Below, piece by piece: positions 1-8,572 of a DNA stretch of 36,302 bases; the stretch's first letter is position 1; every line of letters begins with the position of its first letter. This stretch comes from an uncultured Coriobacteriaceae bacterium (GTDB taxonomy: Bacteria; Actinomycetota; Coriobacteriia; Coriobacteriales; Atopobiaceae). Location: assembly GCA_902793465.1 (NCBI GenBank), contig CADBDT010000024.1:1-36302 (forward strand), in the 5' to 3' direction. The notes below the pieces were generated by a model. It had not been told where the DNA came from. It made no database searches and was given only the letters and a program-made list of their open reading frames with translations. The position numbers and the translations under genes were made by a program.

Positions 1-2889
1 GCAAGCAGGTTTACGGTAACTGTGTCGGGACGAACGTTGTGAGCGTTGTCGTGGTCCCTCCACGACTTGTGGATCTTGAGGTCCATGGTCTCGTTGGTGT
101 GGTAGTTCTCTATCTCGAAATAGGTGTCCTGGTTGAAGTGGACCCCCTCTTCTTCGTCTGGGACCTCCGAGCGATAGTGTTGAATGGGCTTCTCTGCAAC
201 CGTGTACGTTATTTTCTTGTTGATGCCGTCAACGGTCGGCAGACCGCTAATGACCACGATCCACGCATCCTTGCCCGTGTAGTCGCGAGCCTCTCCCTCG
301 TAGTCGACCACGTTGTCCGAAAGCACGTAGCTGTGTTCGGCCAAGTCCATAACGTTAACCCTGAGCTTCTGCTTGACCTCCTCGCTCAGCTCCTGGCCAT
401 TGGCAAGCACCGTAATGTCGTTGGCAAACTCCTCCATGCTGGGACGATACCCGTCGTTGTTGTGATCGTCCTCCCATACCTTTACGACCTTGATCTCGGT
501 ATCGGTACCGATCTCTAGCAGTCCGTTGCATCCTATTGCGCCACCGCTCACCACCCTGGAATTGCTCTGGTCCTTTACTACCGAGTTGTCCGTAAACACC
601 ACCTTGGCACGCGAGGTGTTCTTACTCGTGGGATCGGACTGTGCGATGAGTGAGTGGAAATGGTGGCCGTCTTGGCTGCTTTCCAAGTTCTTTACGCTCC
701 AGCGGTGCAAGCCGTTGTTGAACATGCGCTCCACGACCTCGAACTCACGATCCACGTCAAAGCCGTTCCTGCCCTTAACCTTCTGGCCGGTTTCTACGTC
801 CCTATGGTTCTTGGTAAGCACATACAGGTCCTTGTAGTTGGACACATCGGGGTCGACGGGACTATTCGCGTTGGAAACGTTGTTATCGAATATCGCAGCC
901 CCATCGAGCGACCACACCTGCGCGGTGCCCGTCGCACACGTGCTTATGGCACCACCTGCGTCGGGAGCAACGTTGTTGTATACCGCGGCGTCCCACATTT
1001 TTACGTAAGACGTGTCTATAAACAGACCTCCGCCGGCAAAGTCCACCCCACTGTCCACCGAGTTTCCGCTAAAGACTGTGGGAGTCCCGTTGAGGTCGGT
1101 AATCTGTGCATGCGATGCATCGGACACCACGAGCGCACCTCCACGTGCCTGTGCCTTATTGTTGGTAAACTGAGCGCCGTATACGTTTATGCTCGACATT
1201 CCGCCAGTAATAAATATTGCCCCGCCTGCGCCGTTCTCCCCAACGCCGCCGTTGCCGTTCCACGCACGGTTGGATTCAAACTTCGTACCGTTAAGCGTAA
1301 TGGTCGAGCCCCCTTGAGCATATATCACACCACCTTGACTAGTAACACGCTCGGACGACTGCCAGCCGTTATGCTCGAAGGTTGCCGCACCTATTGTTGC
1401 CGTGGTGCCACTCATAAAGATAACGCCACCTAAATACTGTGCGGAATTGTTCTTGAACGTAGAGTTGTCGTCAATGTGGAGCACCGAATCGATTAGGTAG
1501 AAGGCACCCCCACGTGTCTTGCAGCTATTGTTTTGCACGTTTACGCCGCTTAGGTTAATGGTGCCTTTCTCCACCTTTACGATACTGGCACCCGGATTGC
1601 CAGCACCCATATTGTTTACGTTATCGTATATTTGCGTGTCGGATATGTTTATGGTCGCACCGCTTCCGGCCGTATGAATCATGGTCTCCTGCGACGTGCG
1701 GGTAGAGTCGTGAAGCTTTGAGCCGCCGGAAATGTTAAGCATGGTATTCGCACGCGTCTTTATAACGCAGTTTTCGAGGTCCGAATCATTGATGTCGGCC
1801 TTGTTGGAGTTGTCAATCCAAACCGTGTTAAGCTTTGAGCCGTTCTTCACCTCAAGCTCACCGCCCGATTCGACCACTATGGCGGGCTTGTTCTCGACGC
1901 CGGTAAGCGTCGCGTTGTCTATTACCAGCTTTGCCCTTGATGGTAAGCGTTCCCTCGGAAACGTTTATAACGGAATTATTGTTGCCGCCAATAACCGAGC
2001 CCTTTGCACCCTCGATCAAGCTTGTTCCCTTGAGGTCGAGCACGCCTTTTGCATCATTTGGATACTTTCCCAACATGAGGAATGGAGTTTCGTTGCTGTC
2101 GTTTGCGGATCCTTTGAGTGTAAGGTTGTTTGCGGTAACGGAGCCGTCTTGCCAAACGTTAAGTACGAGTATGTTTGCGCTGCTGTCAATCGTAACGTTT
2201 TCGAAGCTCAGGCTGTTATTACCCCGAGAGATAAAGGCGGAACCGTTCGTGCCACTATAGCCGCCGTCCTTCGAATTGCTGGCGTTGTTTGTTACCGTGC
2301 AGTCCCTAATCGTCGCGGTTCCGCTTTGGGGACCCATGATGTAGCCGCCAGAACCAATCGCAAAGTCAGCAGACTTAGATTCGCCTGAGTTCATTTGCAC
2401 TTCCGAGGTCACCGTTTCGCCAGGAACGGCCTGGAGTCCAAGCGCGTTGCCACCCTTCTTTGCGTCGTTGTGGCTTGCGGGGCTGCCCTCGCTTCCCTTT
2501 TGGCCGCCCTGCGTGTCCTCGCTATTCTTCGTATTGTCGCTCGACTCTTTGTTGGACGAATCGTTGGGGCTGCCGTTTTCCAGTTCCTCTGTGTTGGAAC
2601 CTTTCCCCTTGGAGTCGGGATCGTTGGACTTGTTCTCCTCCGAACCCTCATTTTCCTCGCTCTTGTCGTTAGCGTCGTTCTTTTTGTTTTCGCCCTCTTT
2701 TGCGTCTCCCCCTTTGGGAACGGAGTTAAGATCCTCGTTCTTGTTGTTACCGTTCTCGTTTACGTTCTGTGTCGATTCATTTGAATTGTTGTTCTCAAAC
2801 GCGAAGACTCTATGGTCCACTATCGCCAAAGACAATATTATTGCAACGGAAACGAATACCGACAGGACAACGCGGGCGGTGCGGTTCAT
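1..2889 (-). pseudogene. Secreted surface adhesin-like protein, frameshifted, 3' end outside window
   Basis: Start chosen at the ATG at 2889, preceded by GGAGG five bases upstream. Residues about 1-32 are a signal peptide (basic start, hydrophobic core, small residues before FENNN). About 120 residues of low-complexity Asn/Ser/Glu/Lys linker follow, then a long stretch with recurring FxNN and GGAI/GGAL motifs typical of right-handed beta-helix and polymorphic-membrane-protein-type repeats. The first frame stops at 1858. A second minus-strand frame takes over around 1930 and stays open to base 1; it continues the beta-helix and then shows Cna-B type domains (KVWEDDHNNDGYRPS near 500-450; KIHKSWRDHDNAHNVRP near 60-10). 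One extra A in an AAA run at 1930-1932 explains the break. Cna-B stalks in Gram-positive bacteria usually end in an LPXTG sortase signal, which would lie outside the window. Likely role is adhesion to host or biofilm. It may be a true pseudogene, a phase-variable gene or a sequencing error. Confidence 0.75.
1930..1932 (-). other. Apparent +1 frameshift site in the surface-protein gene
   Basis: On the minus strand the upstream frame reads LTIKGKAGN and ends 25 codons later. Removing one A from the AAA run gives LTIKGKLVIDNATLTG, which continues without a stop to the window edge with matching beta-helix composition. The run is only three bases long, so classic slippage phase variation is not strongly suggested. 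Confidence 0.7.
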
Positions 2890-2956
2890 TGGTTCCTCCA
2901 ACAACAGACGTTCTTACAAAAAAGGAAAAGGACGTAAGATATTGACGGTTTAAGCT

Positions 2957-2996
2957 ATTAGTCTAGTAGACTAATAAAAATGTCTCAGGTTTTCAA
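2957..2996 (-). promoter_or_regulatory. Probable promoter with overlapping palindromic operator for the surface-protein gene
   Basis: A perfect 19-base palindrome, ATTAGTCTAGTAGACTAAT (9-base arms, 1-base centre), occupies 2957-2975. On the minus strand a -35-like TTGAAA (2996-2991) and a -10-like TAGTCT (2973-2968) are 17 bases apart, so the palindrome would cover the -10 box. This geometry fits a dimeric repressor site. The gene start is about 80 bases further downstream, giving an AT-rich leader ending in GGAGG. Confidence 0.45.
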
Positions 2997-3194
2997 CGTG
3001 CCATAGAGAGATGAAATCTTTTGAAACGCAATCTGTGCTTGCGCTCGCAATTCAACACCTATGCCTTTAGCTGCGGCTATTTAGAATGTATTTGTTGCAC
3101 TTTATGTTCTGCCCGATCTGTAAAACATCTTTCGTTCCATATACATTCCAAAACTTGAATGTAACAAGGCGCTGCGCACCGTGTCATATCGCAC

Positions 3195-3226
3195 AAAAAA
3201 GGGAGGGTACCCGAAGGCGCCCTCCC
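3195..3226 (-). terminator. Rho-independent terminator of ppdK
   Basis: Read on the minus strand just after the ppdK stop codon, a GGGAGGG/CCCTCCC stem with a short inner GCC/GGG extension around TTC is followed directly by six T residues. The rest of 3000-3195, upstream of the surface-protein promoter, shows nothing clear. Confidence 0.85.
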
Positions 3227-3248
3227 CAAAGTCGCTATTGACAAGCGA

Positions 3249-6080
3249 TTAGTTGAGCTTGGCGGGGCCGCCGTTGCTCGCAATCTTGGCCTGAGCAGCC
3301 GCAAGACGTGCGATGGGCACACGGAACGGCGAGCAGGACACGTAGTCGAGACCCAGGTCGTAGTACTTCTGGATGGAGTCGGGGTCGCCGCCGGTCTCGC
3401 CGCAAACACCGCACACCATGTTGGGGTTGGTCTCCTTGCCGCCCTTTACGCCGAGCTCCACGAGGCGGGCAACGCCACGGTCGACGGTTGCGAACGGGTT
3501 GATCTTGATGAGCTTCTCCTCCAGGTAGGTATCCATGAAGGAAGACTCCACGTCGTCACGCGAGAAGCCGAGGCAGGTCTGCGTGAGGTCGTTGGTGCCA
3601 AAGGAGAAGAAGTCCGCGTACTTGGCAATGTGATCGGCGGTAATGGCAGCACGAGGCAGCTCGATCATGGTACCGATGGGGATCTCCAGCTTTACGCCGT
3701 ACTCCTCAGAAACTGCCTTGATGTCGTCCTCGCACATCCAACGGAGGTGCTTGAGCTCCTCGGAGAATGCCACGAGCGGAATCATAATCTCGGGCTGTGC
3801 GTCAACGCCTTCCTTGATGAGCTCTGCGGCAGCCTCGCAGATGGCACGGAACTGCATGTGGTTGAGCTCGGGATACAGGAAGCCCAGACGGCAACCACGG
3901 GTGCCGAGCATGGGGTTGGCCTCCTGGAAGGAGTCGATGCGCTTGAGGAGCTCGCGCTTGGTGGCAATGGCCTTCTCCAGCTCGGCCTCGAGCTCATCGA
4001 GATCCTTGCTGGCAATGGTGCCCTTGGCGGCATCGAGTGCAGAGTCGGCAGCCTCGAGCTTGGCAATCTCAACCTCAAGCTCGCGCGGGGAGTCCAGGAA
4101 CTCGTGCAGAGGAGGATCGAGCAGACGGACGATTACCGGCAGGCCTGCCATGGCCTTGAACATGCCAAGGAAGTCGCCCTTCTGGGCCTCGCCGAGCTTC
4201 TTGAGCACGTCGGCCTTGACGGCCTTGTCGTCGGAGAGGATGAAGTCCTGAATGAGCTGCTTGCGGTCGCCCAGGAACATGTGCTCGGTACGGCAAAGGC
4301 CGATTCCCACAGCGCCGTTCTCGCGGGAGAGCTGAGCATCCTCGGGGTTGTCGGCGTTCGCACGCACGCCCATCACGCGGCCGCGCTCCTCGTTGAAGCG
4401 AACCTCGTCGGCCCACTCGAGGATGGTCTGCAGGTCGCCACCGAGCTCTGGACGAACAAGCTTGGCCTCGCCCATGTACACGTTGCCGGTGGAGCCGTCG
4501 ATGGAGATGATGTCGCCCTCGTGCAGCACGATGTCGGTGCCGGCGATGGCGCAGGTCTTCTCGCCTGCGTTGATCTGGAGCGCCTCGGCGCCGCACACGC
4601 AGGGAGCACCCATGCCACGTGCGATAACGGCAGCGTGGCTGGTCTTTCCACCGTGGCTGGTAAGGATGCCCTCGGCGGCCACCATGCCGTGGAGGTCGTC
4701 GGGCGTGGTCTCCCAGCGAATGAGGATGCAGGGCTTGCCGGCTTCTGCATAGGCCTCTGCGTCCGCAGAGCTAAACACGGCTGCGCCCACGGCGGCGCCA
4801 GGAGAGGCGTTGAGGCCCTTGGCAATTACGTCGCGGCCCTTGATGTCGTCGGCATCGAACTGCGGGTGCAGGAGCTGGTCGAGCTGCTCGGGAGCAACGC
4901 GCATTACGGCCTCTTCCTTGGTGATGCGGCCTTCCTCCACCATCTGGATGGCAACCTTGAGGGCGGAAAGCGCGGTACGCTTGCCAACGCGGGTCTGGAG
5001 CATGTAGAGCTTGCCCTGCTCGATGGTGAACTCGAGGTCCATCATGTCGGCATAGTGGTCCTCAAGAATCTCGAACACATGGAAGAGCTGCTTGCCAGCC
5101 TCCTCCAGGCCAGGCTCGGTGGGGAGCTTGGCGATGGGCTCGGTGTTGCGGATGCCGGCCACGACGTCCTCGCCCTGGGCGTTGACCAAGTAGTCGCCGT
5201 AGCGCTCGTTGGTTCCGTCGGCTGGGTTGCGCGTAAACGCAACGCCGGTGGCGGAGGTGTTGCCCTTGTTACCAAACGCCATAACCTGAACGTTTACGGC
5301 GGTGCCCAGCGAGTCGTCGATCTTGTTCTGCTTGCGGTACAGAATGGCGCGCTCGGTGTTCCAGGAGCCGAACACGGCCTGCTCGGCAAGACGGAGCTGG
5401 AGCAGCGGATCGTGCGGGAACACGGCCACGCCGTTCTCGTTGACCTCGGGGTACTTGTCCACGTCCACGTTCTCGGAGAAGATCTTCTTGAACGTTGCGA
5501 CGAGGTCCTTGAGGTCGTCTGCGTCCAGCTCGGTGTCGAGCTTTACACCCTTCTCGGCCTTCTTGGCAGAGATGGCATCCTCGAAGAGCTGACCGGACAC
5601 GCCCATAACCACGCTCGAGAACATCTGGACAAAGCGACGATAGGAGTCGTACGCAAAGCGGGGGTTCTCGGTCTGCTTGATGAGGCCCTGAACGGAGTCA
5701 TCGTTAAGACCAAGGTTAAGAACGGTATCCATCATGCCGGGCATCGAGAAGGGAGCACCGGAGCGGACGGAAACCAGCAGCGGGTCGTCGGAGTCGCCGA
5801 GCTTCTTGCCCATGCGCTCCTCGAGGTCCTTGCGGTACTCGTCGATCTCGTCCAAAACGCCCTCGGGCCATACGTTGCCAGCGCTGGAATACTCAACGCA
5901 AGTCTGGCAAGTAATGGTAAAGCCAGCGGGAACGGGAAGTCCCAGGGCAGCCATCTCGGCAAGGTTGGCACCCTTGCCGCCAGTAATCCACTTAGCCTCG
6001 TCGACGGTAGCTCCGGCAACCTCACTTACGTTCTTGCCGTCCTGGTCGAAACCGAAGCGATACACGTGCTTCTCTGCCAT
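3249..6080 (-). CDS. ppdK: Pyruvate, phosphate dikinase
   Basis: Interconverts pyruvate + ATP + phosphate with PEP + AMP + pyrophosphate, in the cytoplasm; in anaerobes it often serves a pyrophosphate-linked glycolysis or PEP supply. The 943-residue product is a little longer than typical bacterial PPDK (about 875-900). The N-terminal ATP-grasp domain is marked by GGKGANLAEMAALGLPVPAG. The phosphohistidine loop GGKTSHAAVIARG places the catalytic His near residue 482, with the Thr two residues earlier (480) that is the target of PPDK regulatory kinases. The C-terminal PEP/pyruvate barrel has TRGCRLG and CGVCGETGG, with the catalytic Cys near residue 893. The start is the ATG at 6080, with AAAGGAG six bases upstream; a TTG six bases earlier is too close to that site. 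Monocistronic: it has its own terminator downstream and a repeat element upstream. A truncated PPDK-regulator homologue lies on its 5' side. Confidence 0.97.
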   Translation of the reverse strand: MAEKHVYRFGFDQDGKNVSEVAGATVDEAKWITGGKGANLAEMAALGLPVPAGFTITCQTCVEYSSAGNVWPEGVLDEIDEYRKDLEERMGKKLGDSDDPLLVSVRSGAPFSMPGMMDTVLNLGLNDDSVQGLIKQTENPRFAYDSYRRFVQMFSSVVMGVSGQLFEDAISAKKAEKGVKLDTELDADDLKDLVATFKKIFSENVDVDKYPEVNENGVAVFPHDPLLQLRLAEQAVFGSWNTERAILYRKQNKIDDSLGTAVNVQVMAFGNKGNTSATGVAFTRNPADGTNERYGDYLVNAQGEDVVAGIRNTEPIAKLPTEPGLEEAGKQLFHVFEILEDHYADMMDLEFTIEQGKLYMLQTRVGKRTALSALKVAIQMVEEGRITKEEAVMRVAPEQLDQLLHPQFDADDIKGRDVIAKGLNASPGAAVGAAVFSSADAEAYAEAGKPCILIRWETTPDDLHGMVAAEGILTSHGGKTSHAAVIARGMGAPCVCGAEALQINAGEKTCAIAGTDIVLHEGDIISIDGSTGNVYMGEAKLVRPELGGDLQTILEWADEVRFNEERGRVMGVRANADNPEDAQLSRENGAVGIGLCRTEHMFLGDRKQLIQDFILSDDKAVKADVLKKLGEAQKGDFLGMFKAMAGLPVIVRLLDPPLHEFLDSPRELEVEIAKLEAADSALDAAKGTIASKDLDELEAELEKAIATKRELLKRIDSFQEANPMLGTRGCRLGFLYPELNHMQFRAICEAAAELIKEGVDAQPEIMIPLVAFSEELKHLRWMCEDDIKAVSEEYGVKLEIPIGTMIELPRAAITADHIAKYADFFSFGTNDLTQTCLGFSRDDVESSFMDTYLEEKLIKINPFATVDRGVARLVELGVKGGKETNPNMVCGVCGETGGDPDSIQKYYDLGLDYVSCSPFRVPIARLAAAQAKIASNGGPAKLN

Positions 6081-6105
6081 GTACAACTCCTTTGTTGCAG
6101 TCCTT

Positions 6106-6231
6106 GGCGCGTTTGCGCCCCAAATTTATAAAACCATACCAGAATATGTTGTTTTTGGGTCGCTCGTTTGCAGATACGGCACAAAAACTCACAGCACTTC
6201 TGGTTACTTCTGGCCATTCGATGGTGCTGTG
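6106..6231 (-). promoter_or_regulatory. ppdK upstream region: possible promoter and operator repeats
   Basis: On the minus strand an extended -10-like TGGTATGGT (6141-6133) is followed by an AT-rich stretch, then a small GGCGC-AAAC-GCGCC hairpin (6119-6106) in the leader. Further upstream the 8-mer CCAGAAGT occurs twice with a 10-base period (6213-6206 and 6203-6196), flanked by an 8-base inverted repeat CACAGCAC/GTGCTGTG (6190-6197 and 6224-6231). One helical turn between direct repeats suggests a regulator site. No good -35 box is visible, so the promoter call is weak. Confidence 0.35.
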
Positions 6232-6261
6232 TGCATTTGAGATATTTCCCATGCCTATGAC

Positions 6262-6370
6262 GGAGGTGACTAGGGGGACACTCCCTCCAGTGTACGTCGC
6301 GGATAGCCCCCTCATAATGAAACGGTTTCCCGCGACGTACACTGGAGGGAGTTTCCCCCTAGTCACCTCC
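6262..6370. repeat. Long imperfect-palindrome element, group G long form (copy D)
   Basis: Arms of 41 bases (6262-6302 and 6330-6370) are complementary with one mismatch; the loop is 27 bases. The arm contains GGGGGACACTCCC, related to the GGGGATACTCCCC apex of other copies. The inner arm and loop (GTACGTCGCGGATAGCC, then TCAT-AATGAA-CGGT, then CGCGACGTAC) closely match the element at 8449-8554, while the outer stem differs. It lies between ppdK and the gene at 6489. The short ORFs in it are by-products of the palindrome. Confidence 0.85.
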
Positions 6371-6418
6371 ACGTAACGTAGACTTTTGATTTATCACATA
6401 GCCCTGCAAGAGCAAGGA

Positions 6419-6456
6419 ACCCCTCTGCGCGAAAGCGTAATTTCGCGCAGAGGGGT
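6419..6456. terminator. Perfect 16-base-stem hairpin, probable terminator for the 6489 gene
   Basis: ACCCCTCTGCGCGAAA (6419-6434) and its exact complement (6441-6456) enclose GCGTAA. It starts 33 bases beyond the stop codon of the minus-strand gene. No T-run follows on either strand, so termination is inferred from strength and position only. Confidence 0.5.
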
Positions 6457-6488
6457 GCCATCTGATCATAGCTTGTGATTGGAAGCCT

Positions 6489-6884
6489 TTAGCCCTTAAG
6501 GCGGTCGCGCAGTGCGCCTACCTTAAGCGAGGGCTCCTCGCCGGTGAGCGTGGACAGAACCGTGATGGCAGGGCCGAGCAGGTCGATCGATGGAATGCCA
6601 CGGCGTACGAGCTCGTGACGTACATCGCGGCGCAGGCGCTCGTCCACAAATGTGTGGAATACTGCGAGGGGACGGCCTTCCTCCTGGCTGTCAAGGAATT
6701 CCTCGACCTGTTCGACGCTCGTCGCATCCGAAAGACGGGAAATATCAAGAGCGTCTACCTCGTACAAGGCTGCGGCTGCAACAACAACGCTGTAAGCGGT
6801 GTCGCCACGCGCGTCGGAAATTACGAGTACGATCGGCTTGATGTCCTCAACGACCTCGTCGGTGCTCAAATCGAGACTGGCCAT
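6489..6884 (-). CDS. Standalone N-terminal domain of PPDK regulatory protein (DUF299-like)
   Basis: 131 residues. IVLVISDARGDTAYSVV near the start, then FHTFVDERLRRDVRHEL and GIPSIDLLGPAITVLSTLTG, follow the N-terminal half of the PPDK/PEP-synthase regulatory family (typically VSDSxGETAE..., a T/LVD.ELR segment, and DxLGP...LSxLTG). Known family members are about 270 residues and carry a P-loop (GxSRxxKTP) and catalytic C-terminal half that phosphorylates or dephosphorylates the dikinase. Here the protein ends right after the domain and no P-loop is found in the following 400 bases. Being next to ppdK supports a link. It may be a dominant regulator or sensor without catalysis, or a remnant. 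Start ATG at 6884 with AGAGGAG six bases upstream. The assignment rests on remembered family motifs, so it is moderate. Confidence 0.6.
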   Translation of the reverse strand: MASLDLSTDEVVEDIKPIVLVISDARGDTAYSVVVAAAALYEVDALDISRLSDATSVEQVEEFLDSQEEGRPLAVFHTFVDERLRRDVRHELVRRGIPSIDLLGPAITVLSTLTGEEPSLKVGALRDRLKG

Positions 6885-7096
6885 AGATTTCTCCTCTCGT
6901 TTTGCGCACGACCCCGTTGGTCCCGCGCTGTACTTGTTTGCTGTTGCTCAACAGAAAATCGCTAAATCAAGTATCCACGACACAAAAAGCTTGCGCTACC
7001 CCAATAACGGATGATTGGCTACGTTAATTCGGCGAGAGAGAATAATAGAGCGAATTATCGTGCGAATGTATACGCTTTCTCCACAAACAACTCTAT

Positions 7097-7137
7097 AAAA
7101 ATCCCGTACCGCTAGGGGATACTCCCCTAGCGGTACG
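7097..7137 (-). terminator. Rho-independent terminator / group G minimal hairpin (copy A)
   Basis: A perfect 15-base stem, CGTACCGCTAGGGGA (7105-7119) with its complement (7123-7137), has a three-base loop. On the minus strand it is followed by GGG-A-TTTTT (7101-7097), downstream of the stop at 7186, so it should terminate that gene. Its centre GGGGATACTCCCC is shared with 17991-18025 and 8449-8554. The rest of the gap 6885-7185 is AT-rich, presumably promoter DNA for the 6489 gene, with no convincing boxes. Confidence 0.75.
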
Positions 7138-7185
7138 ACTCCTTACCAGAGCCTTTAGAACGGCCGGGGACGGTTTCTACGGTCT

Positions 7186-8364
7186 CTACTCCTTGGCTCC
7201 CGTAACCTCCTCCACGACAGCCATGGCGTTGAGCGAGCGAGGGTAGCCAATAAAGGGCACGTTGTTACTTACCACCTTTATAAGGAAGTCGCGACCGTTG
7301 CCGCATTGTACGTTGCCGGCGGTATGTGCCTTGAGCTGCGCCTCGCATCCGCCCTGCGCGGCAATAAAGCAGAAGGTTATCATCTCGCGTTCCGGAATGG
7401 TAAGTCCGCCGCGGGTGTACCAGTCGCCAAAGCAGTTCTTAACCAACCACTGCGCAATGTGCGGATAGTCGGCAGCACCGCGGTCCTTGTACCCGTGCAT
7501 CTGCTCGCCGAAGCACGCAACCTGCGCCTGCTCTCCCCCTTCGTAGCGCGACTCCTCGGTGGGTGCTGTGGTTGCCTGCGGCTTTAGAGGAAGCTCGACG
7601 CCAGCATCCGTTAGCACGTCGTTGGTTGCCTTGAGGAACGGATACGTACGCCCGATGCCCAAATATGCCGTTGCCTGATACACGGTCTCCTTTACCGCCT
7701 CTGGCTCAACGCCCATATTGAGCGCGGCAGGAAGAAGCGCACGGAACTCATCGATTCCCTGGCATCCCAGAAGCGTGGCAAGCCAGCAGATAAAGCGCGT
7801 GCGGTCGGGCAGGTCCACGTCCGAGGGAACGTCGTCGAAGGCAAAGTTCGCAAAACGCTCAACGAACTCGGGGTCGGTGAGCAAAAGGTCGCTGCCCGAA
7901 CCCACCTGCATGCGATCGCGGTATGCCTGCGCGGCAGGGGTAAACTGCGCAACGTAGGGCTCCTGGCTCTTGTCTTCTGCCACATTGCTGCCAAGCTCCT
8001 CGTCGATTGACCGCGAGATAACGTCAAGGTCCTTTGCAAACTGGTTGGCAGCCTTTTCTAAATACGCCTGCATGCTAGCTGCAAAGCTCTCTACCTGCGA
8101 GTTTGTAGCTGCTGCCTTCTGGCCATACGTAGCGTCCACCTCGTCGATCTTTTTGTTTAGGGAAGCAATGACCTCGTCCCCCTTTGCGGCGAGGGCGGCA
8201 ATCCTGGCAGCCAGTGCGGCTACGCGCTCGTCGTGGGTAGATTCCTTGGCCGAGCTCTCGGGCTCGCTCTTGGGCGCTTCCTCGGCCGCGCTTTCGTGCG
8301 CTTCCGTTGCTTCGTCCTTAATCTTGTCCTCGCATACCTTCTCGTTCTTGTTCTCGTCGCACAT
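7186..8364 (-). CDS. Carboxymuconolactone decarboxylase (AhpD-like) family protein with coiled-coil N-terminus
   Basis: 392 residues. The first 45 or so are highly charged (Glu/Lys/Ala) and residues about 45-130 form an alanine-rich predicted coiled coil with no signal peptide. Two CMD-type helical domains follow, about 165-260 (LPDRTRFICWLATLLGCQG, VKETVYQATAYLG) and about 285-385 (LTIPEREMITFCFIAAQGGCEAQLKAH). In this superfamily Cys and His near these positions act in thiol redox or decarboxylation; here only one Cys is seen beside the second-domain HTAGN segment rather than a CxxC pair. Most two-domain relatives are near 250 residues, so the N-terminal extension is unusual. A redox or peroxide-defence role is possible but not shown. 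Start ATG at 8364 with AGAGGAG upstream. It is monocistronic, with repeat elements on both sides. Confidence 0.8.
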   Translation of the reverse strand: MCDENKNEKVCEDKIKDEATEAHESAAEEAPKSEPESSAKESTHDERVAALAARIAALAAKGDEVIASLNKKIDEVDATYGQKAAATNSQVESFAASMQAYLEKAANQFAKDLDVISRSIDEELGSNVAEDKSQEPYVAQFTPAAQAYRDRMQVGSGSDLLLTDPEFVERFANFAFDDVPSDVDLPDRTRFICWLATLLGCQGIDEFRALLPAALNMGVEPEAVKETVYQATAYLGIGRTYPFLKATNDVLTDAGVELPLKPQATTAPTEESRYEGGEQAQVACFGEQMHGYKDRGAADYPHIAQWLVKNCFGDWYTRGGLTIPEREMITFCFIAAQGGCEAQLKAHTAGNVQCGNGRDFLIKVVSNNVPFIGYPRSLNAMAVVEEVTGAKE

Positions 8365-8402
8365 ACTTGCTCCTCTCTTTGGTTAAACACCTTTGCATGT
8401 TT

Positions 8403-8434
8403 ATGGTAGCAGTCGTGCGAGGCTGTGGAGTCAA
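8403..8434 (-). promoter_or_regulatory. Possible promoter of the CMD-family gene
   Basis: Minus strand: TGC-TACCAT resembles an extended -10 (TACCAT at 8408-8403). A TTGACT (8434-8429) lies upstream, but 20 bases away instead of 17, so the call is weak. Confidence 0.3.
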
Positions 8435-8448
8435 GGAGCTGGATGGGC

Positions 8449-8554
8449 GGTGCCCATTGGGGATACTCCCCTACGGGTACATCGCGGATAGCCTCACAAC
8501 AATGAAGCCGTATATTCGCGATGTACCAGATGGGGAGTATCCCCAATGGGCACC
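8449..8554. repeat. Long imperfect-palindrome element, group G long form (copy C)
   Basis: Arms 8449-8486 and 8517-8554 (38 bases) are complementary apart from three mismatches. The outer 23 bases (GGTGCCCATT plus GGGGATACTCCCC) are perfect. The 30-base loop GATAGCC-TCA-AATGAA-CCGT matches the loop of the element at 6262-6370. It sits between the CMD gene and glyS and may be the glyS terminator, though no T-run follows. Confidence 0.85.
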
Positions 8555-8572
8555 CATAGCGCGGAGGTATTT

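Noticed and set aside
1..1500. Plus-strand ORFs at 39-518, 490-837 and 654-1433
   Set aside because: The minus strand holds a continuous Cna-B/beta-helix frame over the same bases; the plus-strand products show no motifs.
3630..6131. 833-residue open frame on the plus strand opposite ppdK
   Set aside because: It mirrors ppdK codon bias (GC-rich, few stops on the antisense frame), has no domain motifs or ribosome site, and ppdK is unmistakable.
6022..6376. Short ORFs in the 6092-6376 gap on both strands
   Set aside because: Explained by the long palindrome and by the ppdK leader; no known domain.
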